Shown in pieces: positions 31,167 to 38,261 of a DNA stretch of 40,055 nt. The DNA is from Bordetella parapertussis (lineage in GTDB: Bacteria; Pseudomonadota; Gammaproteobacteria; Burkholderiales; Burkholderiaceae_D), in contig CAMCXB010000017.1 of NCBI GenBank assembly GCA_945883145.1, positions 1 through 40,055 on the forward strand, in the 5' to 3' direction. The position numbers were made by a program, and so were the translations under genes. Position 1 is the stretch's first letter. Each line of letters begins with the position of its first letter. The notes under the pieces were generated by a model, which saw nothing but the letters and a program-made list of their open reading frames with translations, searched no databases and was not told the DNA's origin.

Positions 31167-33266
31167 ATGACCACCATCTCTATGTCAACTATTCGACAGC
31201 GCTTGTCGAACTTTGAGTTTACCGGGCTCGGAATTCCGTTTCTGGTGCTGTTGATCATGGCCATGCTGGTTCTGCCCTTACCAGCACTTTTACTCGATAT
31301 CCTGTTTACCTTTAACATTTTGATAAGTTTGGTGATCATCATGATCGCCATCGGCACCCGTAAACCTTTGGAATTCTCGTCATTTCCGTCGGTTCTACTA
31401 TTTGCCACAATGTTAAGACTGGCTTTAAACGTCGCTTCTTCCCGGGTCATTTTAGTCAACGGTCATGAAGGCGAACATGCAGCCGGCGCGGTGATTGCCG
31501 CGTTTGGTGAATTCGTAATTAGCGGTAACTATGTCGTCGGTTTTATTATCTTCGTGATCTTAATGATCATCAATTTCATTGTGGTGACAAAGGGCGCAGG
31601 CCGCGTCTCTGAAGTGAACGCCCGATTTACCTTGGATGCAATGCCAGGTAAGCAAATGGCGATTGATGCTGACTTAAATGCTGGATCAATAACACAAGAA
31701 CAAGCAAAAAAGCGCCGCGACGAAATTGCTCAAGAAGCAGACTTCTTTGGCTCCATGGATGGTGCTTCTAAATTCGTCTCTGGTGATGCGATTGCCGGTA
31801 TCTTAATTTTGCTCATTAACGTGGTGGGTGGTTTGGCCATCGGCGTGTTGCAACATAATTTATCTTTTGGTGATGCTGGCAAGCTCTATGTCTTGCTGAC
31901 CATCGGTGACGGCTTGGTCGCGCAAATCCCATCGCTCTTACTATCACTAGCTACCGCAATTATTGTTACCCGCGTTACGACCTCGGAGTCCATGACTGAG
32001 CAGGCTGTGTCGCAAATCTCGAATCCTTCTGCCCTCTTTATTAGTGCCGGTATCTTAGCCATCCTAGGTTTTGTGCCAGGTATGCCGCATTTAGTGTTCA
32101 TTACCTTGTCGTTAGCGACTGCTGGTCTTGGTTTCATGCTGATTCAAAAAGAAGAAGTCATCGCCAATGAAACCAAACAACAAGAAGATGCGAAAGCACC
32201 AGAACCACCTAAAGAATTAGATTGGGACGATGTCGATCAGGTTGATTTAATTGGTTTAGAAATTGGTTACGGCTTAATCCCTCTGGTGAATCCAGAAACA
32301 GGCGGACAACTACTACCCCGCGTTAAAGGCGTGCGTAAAAAGCTTTCTGCTGAATTAGGCTTCTTGGTGCAATCTGTTCGCATCCGTGATGCATTGAATT
32401 TAGATCCTGATATTTATCACATCGTATTAAATGGTGTGACACGTGGACGGGGTGAAATCAAACCAGGTAGTGAACTCGCTATTAATCCAGGCAAGGTCTA
32501 TGGTGAATTAGAAGGTATACCAACTAAAGAACCTGCTTTCGGTTTAGATGCAGTCTGGATTGATCCAGGTCAGCGCGACTATGCGCGTACCTTGGGTTAC
32601 ACCGTGGTTGATCCTTCGACAGCGATTGCAACCCATTTAAATAAAGTATTGCGTGATAACGCTGCTGAACTACTCTCACATGATGAGACGCAGCAGTTAC
32701 TCAATAAGCTTGCAGAGAAATCACCTAAGTTGGTAGAAGATCTGGTACCAGGCAAAATGCCTTTAGGTATTATCACGCGAACCTTGCAACATCTGCTCTC
32801 TGAAGGTGTCTCTATTCGTGACATGCGCACGATTGTTGAAACACTGTCTGATGTCAGCAGCAGAACGCAAGATCCAGAACAACTCACTTCCTTAGTTCGT
32901 CCTAAGTTAGGCCGCATGATTGTGCAAGAACTCTTGGATATGAAAGACAGCTTGCCAGTCATGACCTTGGCACCTGAATTAGAGCAATTACTGCATAACG
33001 TGTTAGCGAATAGCAATGGCAATCAAAATGTGGTGATAGAGCCAGGTTTAGCAGAAAGTCTGTTCACTGCTTTGCGTTCAGCTAGTCAAACCGTAGAAGA
33101 TCAGGGTCACCCCAGCGTGCTGGTGGTCTCCCCCACTGTTCGTCCTTGGTTATCCAAAATGGTAAGACATCGTGTCAGTGAACTGACAGTGTTGTCTTAT
33201 ACGGAAATCCCTGATGATCAGGCAGTAAAAGTTATTTATACCGTTGAAGCACAGTCTAAGTCGTAA
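31167..33266 (+). CDS. flhA: Flagellar type III export gate protein FlhA
   Basis: 699 residues. The N-terminal half has the expected hydrophobic segments (for example FLVLLIMAMLVLPLPALLLD, VVGFIIFVILMIINFIVVTK) and the FHIPEP signature around 145-170 (VSEVNARFTLDAMPGKQMAI followed by DADL). The C-terminal cytoplasmic domain (from about 350) carries VDLIGLEIGYGLIPLV and binds chaperone-substrate complexes. FlhA forms the nonameric ring of the export gate. It opens the flhA-flhF-flhG-fliA transcript, with flhF 12 nt downstream. The gene flhB, often directly before flhA, is absent from this position. No good Shine-Dalgarno precedes the ATG, so a start at 31182 (Met6) is possible. Confidence 0.97.
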   Translation: MTTISMSTIRQRLSNFEFTGLGIPFLVLLIMAMLVLPLPALLLDILFTFNILISLVIIMIAIGTRKPLEFSSFPSVLLFATMLRLALNVASSRVILVNGHEGEHAAGAVIAAFGEFVISGNYVVGFIIFVILMIINFIVVTKGAGRVSEVNARFTLDAMPGKQMAIDADLNAGSITQEQAKKRRDEIAQEADFFGSMDGASKFVSGDAIAGILILLINVVGGLAIGVLQHNLSFGDAGKLYVLLTIGDGLVAQIPSLLLSLATAIIVTRVTTSESMTEQAVSQISNPSALFISAGILAILGFVPGMPHLVFITLSLATAGLGFMLIQKEEVIANETKQQEDAKAPEPPKELDWDDVDQVDLIGLEIGYGLIPLVNPETGGQLLPRVKGVRKKLSAELGFLVQSVRIRDALNLDPDIYHIVLNGVTRGRGEIKPGSELAINPGKVYGELEGIPTKEPAFGLDAVWIDPGQRDYARTLGYTVVDPSTAIATHLNKVLRDNAAELLSHDETQQLLNKLAEKSPKLVEDLVPGKMPLGIITRTLQHLLSEGVSIRDMRTIVETLSDVSSRTQDPEQLTSLVRPKLGRMIVQELLDMKDSLPVMTLAPELEQLLHNVLANSNGNQNVVIEPGLAESLFTALRSASQTVEDQGHPSVLVVSPTVRPWLSKMVRHRVSELTVLSYTEIPDDQAVKVIYTVEAQSKS

Positions 33267-33278
33267 CAGGGAATCCTC

Positions 33279-34598
33279 ATGGAACTCAAACGAATCCTCG
33301 CAAAAGATATCCGTCGAGCCACCGAAAAAGCCGTAGCGCTTTACGGTAAAGATGTCTTGTTTGTTTCGAACTCACGTGTCAATGGCATGACGGAAGTAAT
33401 CGTCGCTGTTGAAGTTGAGCCAGAACATATTCAACCACCTACAAATTTAGGTGATGGCGAACAATTTCATAGCGCATTAACGTCATCTTTCAAAGCATTG
33501 ACGAATGGTGCAACAGCCACCGCAGCGCCAGCCGTGGAAGATCAAGACCAAGATCAAGAAATAATCTATAACGGTAAGGCTGAAGTACAAACAGCGACAA
33601 CACTAGCCAATAACGAACGCGATTACATTCGTGGTCGTGAAATCGTTGATCTAGTCCGTGATGAACTCTCTGCAATACGTAAAGAATTTAAACTTGCACA
33701 ACGCGTAGCGATGTATCAGTCCAATCACATGGGACATCCTGCGGTTAAACCACTCATCTCTGCTTTATCTGAAGCTAGTATTCCGGTCTCACTTCGTACA
33801 TTATTAGTTGACCATGTGCGTGATATGGAAGATTTACCCACCGCGACAGACGCGCTACAAACGCATTTAGTGAATACGATGGGTGAGCATCATGCAAAAT
33901 TACCGCAAAGTGGCATCCATGTGATTGCTGGCCCTGCTGGTGCCGGCAAAACCACCATGGTAGCCAAGCTCGCTAAAGCGGCGGCCGAGCGCAAAGGTGC
34001 AGAGAATATTGCTGTTATAAGTTATTGCGATCAACGTGCCGGCGCATGGAGCCAGATTCAAATGCTGTGCGCACAAAGCGGTGTGGATTGCCTTCGTGCC
34101 AATAACCCAGAAATGCTCACTACCCTGCTGGCTGAATTAGGCCCACGCACACTGATTTTGATTGATACTCCGGGAGTAGAAGTTGCCATCAGGACACATG
34201 AGATAGTAGGATGTGCACCAAATATTGAATGTCATCTAGTGTTGCCAGCGGATGCAGCTGCAACTACGGTCAGAAAGTACTTGCTTGATCCTAGTTTGGA
34301 ATGGAAAAGTCTGATGGTCGCTCGTATGGATGAGTCAAATCAGCCTTGGCCGTTGATTCAATTCTTATGTGAGCATCAGGTACCACTCTCTGCGGCATCC
34401 GATAGCCCACTCGTGACTTCAGCCTTAAGAGTGCTGTCGGCAGCAAATCTGGTGAGTTTGGCTATTCAAAGTTTAGAACTCGATGATGTGCTGGCAAAAA
34501 GTAATGCATTGATACAAGAAGTTGCAACAGAAAACACGATCATGACTGCAGCGCAAGCTTTAGTCGCACGCATGGAAAAGAGAGCGCATGTCAACTAA
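33279..34598 (+). CDS. flhF: Polar flagellum placement GTPase FlhF, with divergent G motifs
   Basis: 439 residues. The N-terminal basic domain (MELKRILAKDIRRATEKAVA) and a variable linker precede the SRP-type NG domain. The P-loop GPAGAGKTTMVAKLAKAAAE is intact (218-225). Other motifs depart from the usual SRP-GTPase forms: the DTYR site reads DQRAGAWSQ (251), the DTAGR site reads DTPGV (296-300), and the TKLDE specificity motif reads ARMDE (348-352). FlhF sets the pole at which the flagellum is built. It overlaps flhG by 11 nt. Family membership is clear from context and fold; GTP hydrolysis may be weakened, which is inference. AGGGAA precedes the ATG. Confidence 0.92.
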   Translation: MELKRILAKDIRRATEKAVALYGKDVLFVSNSRVNGMTEVIVAVEVEPEHIQPPTNLGDGEQFHSALTSSFKALTNGATATAAPAVEDQDQDQEIIYNGKAEVQTATTLANNERDYIRGREIVDLVRDELSAIRKEFKLAQRVAMYQSNHMGHPAVKPLISALSEASIPVSLRTLLVDHVRDMEDLPTATDALQTHLVNTMGEHHAKLPQSGIHVIAGPAGAGKTTMVAKLAKAAAERKGAENIAVISYCDQRAGAWSQIQMLCAQSGVDCLRANNPEMLTTLLAELGPRTLILIDTPGVEVAIRTHEIVGCAPNIECHLVLPADAAATTVRKYLLDPSLEWKSLMVARMDESNQPWPLIQFLCEHQVPLSAASDSPLVTSALRVLSAANLVSLAIQSLELDDVLAKSNALIQEVATENTIMTAAQALVARMEKRAHVN

Positions 34599-35403
34599 AC
34601 GTAAAACGGAAGTCATAGGCATCGCCAGTGGCAAAGGTGGCGTGGGTAAAACCACGCTATCGGTGAACCTGGCTGTCGCATTGTCCATGATGGGCAAAAG
34701 CGTCATGCTGCTTGATGGCGACCTTGGTTTAGCGAATGCGCAAATTGCTTTGGGCTGTCAAGCGCCCTTCAATATCTCTCATGTGATTTCAGGTCAAAAA
34801 ACACTGAAAGAAATCATTGTCACCTCGCGTACTGGTGTCAAATTAGTCCCTGGTGCATCTGGTGTGTATCACATGGCGGATTTAAGCCCTGCTATCACCG
34901 CAGGCATCGTACAAAGTTTTAGTGAATTAGATGAAGAAATCGATTATCTGATTGTGGACGCCGCTGCAGGCATTGCGCCTTCAGTACTGGCTTTCATGGA
35001 GGCTTGTCAGCGCCGCTTTATTGTTGTGCGCGATGAGCCCTCTTCTATCGCAGACGCCTACGGCATCATTAAAGTGATGACGCGCGATCTCGATCTCAAC
35101 GAAATTTACCTGATACCAAATATGGTGGAAAGTCAGGCGGCTGGAGCTCAGCTTTTTAGGCGTGTTAATGATGTTTGTGACCGCTTTTTAGGTAAATCAT
35201 TGCAATACATTACTTCTATTGAAGCTGACGAGCTGGTGCTGACGGCTTTGAAGAAGTATCAGTCGATTATGGAATTCGCGCCCGGCAGCAGTGGTGCGCG
35301 TGATTTCCGTCGACTAGCTGACGCATTGGCTTCATTGCCAGTGATTGACCATGCTTCAGGCGGACTCCAGTTCTTCATGGAACGACTGGTTAAACAAAAT
35401 TAA
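34588..35403 (+). CDS. flhG: MinD-like flagellar number regulator FlhG (FleN)
   Basis: 271 residues. The deviant Walker A GIASGKGGVGKTTLSVNLAV (12-31) is followed by VMLLDGDLGLANAQIALG, the Walker B region YLIVDAAAGIAPSVLAFMEA (about 120-139) and DEPSSIADAYGIIKVM. The C-terminal QFFMERLV is the amphipathic membrane-targeting helix. FlhG/FleN ATPases limit flagellar number and, in Pseudomonas, restrain the activator FleQ. The N-terminus is short, like FleN, without the DQAxxLR motif some FlhG proteins use to stimulate FlhF. The overlap with flhF implies translational coupling. Confidence 0.95.
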   Translation: MSTKRKTEVIGIASGKGGVGKTTLSVNLAVALSMMGKSVMLLDGDLGLANAQIALGCQAPFNISHVISGQKTLKEIIVTSRTGVKLVPGASGVYHMADLSPAITAGIVQSFSELDEEIDYLIVDAAAGIAPSVLAFMEACQRRFIVVRDEPSSIADAYGIIKVMTRDLDLNEIYLIPNMVESQAAGAQLFRRVNDVCDRFLGKSLQYITSIEADELVLTALKKYQSIMEFAPGSSGARDFRRLADALASLPVIDHASGGLQFFMERLVKQN

Positions 35404-35415
35404 GGCGAAACGATT

Positions 35416-36123
35416 ATGCCACCCTCAACCCGCCTATATGAACAAACGCAAAATCGCGATGAAGAATTAATTCTCGCGCATTTGGGTATGGTCAAACGTG
35501 TCGCTGTGCATTTAAAAGCACGTATCCCTCCTTTCATGGAAGTCGACGAGCTGGTGCAAGTCGGCATGATAGGACTAATAGAAGCAGCGCGTGCATTTGA
35601 TCCAACTAAAGGTGTTGCATTTGAAAGTTATGCGCATAGTCGTGTACGCGGCGCCATGATTGATGAAGTTCGACGCTTATCTTTTTTACCCCGCTCTGCT
35701 GTCGCATTTAATAAATCACATAGCTCAGCCAATCAAGCATTAGCGACTGAATTAGGTCGTGCACCAACCCAAGCTGAACTCGCTGAATTTATGGGACGTG
35801 AATTAGAGAGCTTTGAAAAAGATCGAGGCTCTGCACGCCAGTTCGAGACTTACTCGATGGAAGTGGTGTCAGAAGAAGTGATGAACATACGTGAACAAGA
35901 ATCACGTCAACCCGATGCATTGGTTGAAGAATCACAAATGATGAATGCACTCACAGAAGCCATTGATGGTTTACCTGAGCGCGATAAATTAGTGATTTCT
36001 TTGTATTACGTAGAAGAGTTGAACTTACGTGAAATTGGTGAAGTACTGGGTGTATCAGAATCGCGTGTGTCGCAGATCTTATCTGCCAACGTAAAAAAAC
36101 TACGCACACAATTAAAACATTGA
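35416..36123 (+). CDS. fliA: Flagellar sigma factor FliA (sigma-28)
   Basis: 235 residues, the normal size. Region 2 spans about 18-90 (RIPPFMEVDELVQVGMIGLI, GVAFESYAHSRVRGAMIDEV), region 3 about 95-160, and region 4 about 180-233 (LPERDKLVISLYYVEELNLR, EIGEVLGVSESRVSQILSAN). Region 4 contacts the -35 element TAAAGTTT and region 2 the -10 GCCGATAA; promoters of that form are abundant in this window. It is inhibited by FlgM (25749-26051). It lies 12 nt after flhG in the flhA operon, so it is expected to be made under the sigma-54 promoter before flhA. Confidence 0.97.
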   Translation: MPPSTRLYEQTQNRDEELILAHLGMVKRVAVHLKARIPPFMEVDELVQVGMIGLIEAARAFDPTKGVAFESYAHSRVRGAMIDEVRRLSFLPRSAVAFNKSHSSANQALATELGRAPTQAELAEFMGRELESFEKDRGSARQFETYSMEVVSEEVMNIREQESRQPDALVEESQMMNALTEAIDGLPERDKLVISLYYVEELNLREIGEVLGVSESRVSQILSANVKKLRTQLKH

Positions 36124-36145
36124 AGCCATATGGATCAACAACCTT

Positions 36146-37108
36146 ATGTCCGAGCCCCAAATGAATAATGTATTGCTACTCCTAGTGTTTGCAGGCTTAG
36201 TAGGTCTGCTACTGGTGGTGTTTTATCTGTTAGACAGAGTGAACGCCCTGCATAATCAAAGTGAGACCGCCAGACTTAAACGTCCCTTCACAGACAGCAC
36301 GATGACGACTATGAACGGCAGAATCTTATGGGATGTGCTGACTGGTGAAGCAATGCAAGAACTAGATGAAGAAATGATCAGTCAATTACGCAGCCGTTAT
36401 GAAATGGTTTTGCAAAAACACATAGAACTTTTATTTGAAGATGGCACTTTAGATGGTCGTGAAGGCTTTAGCATGCCAGTTTCTCCAGAACGTAAAGTAC
36501 CGACATTGCGCGGTGAATTCATTTCATGGATTCCGCATGAATTTGCAAAAGGCATTTACATGGCTGGTCATGATCGTGCCACCAAACCAGAAACAGATCA
36601 TTCACTTATTGCTGCTAATCTGGATAACATTGGTAATGAATTATTTGAACAAGTAGGCATACCACCTATTCTGTTATCAAAACTGTTAATGCCAAATATA
36701 GAGCCGCATGTTCCAACACCAGAACCGCAAGCTGAGACAACTGCATTGCAATCTGAAGTCCCTGCCCTACCTGCGCCAGAGACCCAAGCTGATCCGCTGA
36801 TGATGGTGACAAGTGCAGAAGGTGAAGCAGTGCCCGCATTAACTGCAACGGCTATCGATCCTGCTACTGGCGCTCCTATCGCTAACACAGCTAACGCAGC
36901 ACCAGAACAAAGTACGACAACACCAACGACTGAATCTACTGAAGCAACGGCAGAAACAACTGCACAAGCTGATCAAACGGCTGCTACACCTGCAACATCT
37001 CAAGCAGCAGATGGTGCAAATTCAGCAGCAAGTCCAGTAACGGTAGCAGCTGAAACAACTACCACCGCTAACGATAGTAAAGCCAGCAATCCAGAAAAAG
37101 TGTCTTAA
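36146..37108 (+). CDS. Unknown single-pass membrane protein linked to fliA
   Basis: 320 residues; I do not recognise the family. One transmembrane helix lies at about 8-30 (VLLLLVFAGLVGLLLVVFYL). A compact region at about 55-185 looks folded: GRILWDVLTGEAMQELDEEM, LRSRYEMVLQKHIELLFEDG, then a segment ending in ISWIPHEFAKGIYMAGHD and NIGNELFEQVGIPP. Residues 186-320 are an Ala/Thr/Pro/Glu-rich disordered tail. Since the charged residues after the helix (Asp30-Arg31, Lys45-Arg46) do not settle topology, the domain may be cytoplasmic or periplasmic. It begins 22 nt after fliA, so it is probably part of the flhA operon, in the place where cheY/cheZ often follow. A flagellar or chemotaxis role is inferred from position only. 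The start has a poor ribosome-binding site. Confidence 0.7.
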   Translation: MSEPQMNNVLLLLVFAGLVGLLLVVFYLLDRVNALHNQSETARLKRPFTDSTMTTMNGRILWDVLTGEAMQELDEEMISQLRSRYEMVLQKHIELLFEDGTLDGREGFSMPVSPERKVPTLRGEFISWIPHEFAKGIYMAGHDRATKPETDHSLIAANLDNIGNELFEQVGIPPILLSKLLMPNIEPHVPTPEPQAETTALQSEVPALPAPETQADPLMMVTSAEGEAVPALTATAIDPATGAPIANTANAAPEQSTTTPTTESTEATAETTAQADQTAATPATSQAADGANSAASPVTVAAETTTTANDSKASNPEKVS

Positions 37109-37184
37109 TTCAAGTTAGCTTGATACTTAATGCAACAAATTGATTTAAGAAGCCCAGCCTGAAGTCGATATATTTTTAGTAGTG

Positions 37185-37213
37185 TTTTAAGCGGCAAGTT
37201 ATTGCCGCTTTTA
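37185..37213 (+). terminator. Terminator after the fliA operon, also a perfect GGCAA-N4-TTGCC palindrome
   Basis: A 9-bp stem AAGCGGCAA/TTGCCGCTT with a 4-nt GTTA loop (37189-37210) runs into further T residues, so it can terminate the upstream operon. Its core GGCAAGTTATTGCC (37193-37206) also fits the repeated palindrome. It lies 77 nt past the preceding stop and about 140 nt upstream of the fliS promoter. Confidence 0.6.
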
Positions 37214-37342
37214 TGCTCTTGTTAAGACGCAGGTCTTAACAATCAGCGACTGAAATAAAAATTTTCAAGCGCAAACTCGCATCAGTACTGAAGATAAGCA
37301 CTATTTCAGACACAAAGCAGTCATTCTTATCTTTCCCCTCCC

Positions 37343-37369
37343 TAAAGTCTTATCCGCACTTGCCGATAC
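37343..37369 (+). promoter_or_regulatory. Sigma-28 promoter of fliS
   Basis: TAAAGTCT-N11-GCCGATAC, one mismatch at -35 and one at -10, with exact spacing. It is the best sigma-28 match in the window. It lies before the ATG at 37408 and overlaps a possible TTG codon at 37360, which argues against that upstream start. Confidence 0.82.
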
Positions 37370-37407
37370 ATGGTCTGAAGCAATCAATCAGCCTGGAGTG
37401 CGATACT

Positions 37408-37827
37408 ATGAACATGAGACAACGAGCCCTCGCCAGTTATGGCGATGTAAAAATTACTACTGGTGTTTCAGGAGCAGACAATATTCAACTGATTCAAATG
37501 TTATTTGATGGACTGATCGAGAGTTTATCAACTGCAAAAGGCCATATAGAAAATGGCGCCATCATTGATAAATCCAAAGCGATTGCTCGTGCTGGCCGTA
37601 TCGTTGTTGGCTTGCAAGGTGCATTGGATTTCGAAAAAGGTGGCGATATTGCTCGCAACCTGAATGAGCTTTATAGCTATGTGACTCGTCGACTCTTCCA
37701 CGTTAATGCACATAATGATTTAGCTGCATTGGCTGAAATCTACGACATGATGGAAGAAATTCGTAAAGCATGGCAAACCGTTCCTTCATTGGTTCCGCCA
37801 AGCAATCGTACTTTTTATCATAATTAA
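37408..37827 (+). CDS. fliS: Flagellin export chaperone FliS
   Basis: 139 residues from the ATG at 37408. This start has TGGAG about 10 nt upstream; a longer frame beginning at a TTG (37360) would lie inside the sigma-28 promoter. The FliS pattern is complete: ALASYGDVKITTGVSG with the conserved Tyr, NIQLIQMLFDGLIESLSTAK, KAIARAGRIVVGLQGALDFE, KGGDIARNLNELYSYVTRRL and EIYDMMEEIRKAWQTVP. FliS binds the disordered C-terminus of flagellin and keeps it unfolded until export. It is usually beside fliD, but here lies 29 kb from fliD and is a monocistronic sigma-28 gene, matching the expression class of the three flagellins. Confidence 0.93.
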   Translation: MNMRQRALASYGDVKITTGVSGADNIQLIQMLFDGLIESLSTAKGHIENGAIIDKSKAIARAGRIVVGLQGALDFEKGGDIARNLNELYSYVTRRLFHVNAHNDLAALAEIYDMMEEIRKAWQTVPSLVPPSNRTFYHN

Positions 37828-37844
37828 TTTGTAAATCTGGTTCT

Positions 37845-37880
37845 GGCTGGGACTTTGCAAATCAATTTGCAAACCCAGCC
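37845..37880 (+). terminator. Strong hairpin after fliS
   Basis: Arms GGCTGGG/CCCAGCC enclose a second inverted pair TTTGCAAAT/ATTTGCAAA with a 2-nt loop and a 2-nt bulge. No T-run follows, so it is either a Rho-assisted or inefficient terminator or a 3'-end stabiliser. Confidence 0.45.
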
Positions 37881-38261
37881 TAAACTGCATCACCCATTCA
37901 ATTTTTCGCAAATCTAGGTGTTCCTCGCCCAGACCTTGCGCATGCAACATCTGAAGTAAATTGCTTTATTGGTAATTTATTCTCTTTCTAGAACAGTAGC
38001 TAAGCATCTTGTTAAGCTGCATCGTTATCCCCATTTTCTGAGCGGCAAGATGATATTTGCTTTTTCCTGCCAAATCGGCATGAAAAAAACATTACTTTAA
38101 GTTAATATTCTGTGTCTCATCACGCATAAAACAGCGTGATGCAAGCAATTTTGCTCGGCAATCCTCTTGTCAAAAAAATAAAACAAGCTGGAATAACTGA
38201 GCTGACACAGTTTTTGCTTATAGTCATCCATCCATAAGGCAAACTCTGAGAGCTCATTCCC
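37881..38261 (+). promoter_or_regulatory. Regulatory gap before fliK
   Basis: Part of the 434-nt non-coding stretch between fliS and fliK. It contains a lone GCGGCAAG half-site at 38042, a CATCACGC/GCGTGATG inverted repeat (38118-38141) and the sigma-54-like element at 38203. I see no supportable gene in it. Confidence 0.35.
38203..38218 (+). promoter_or_regulatory. Sigma-54-like promoter of fliK
   Basis: TGACACAGTTTTTGCT matches TGGCACG-N4-TTGCW except for GA in place of the -24 GG and A for the last G. The predicted start is near 38230, about 32 nt before the fliK ATG. The changed GG lowers confidence. Confidence 0.4.

Noticed and set aside
37360..37407. A longer FliS starting at TTG 37360
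   Set aside because: The TTG codon lies within the best sigma-28 promoter of the window and has no ribosome site; the ATG at 37408 gives the standard FliS N-terminus.
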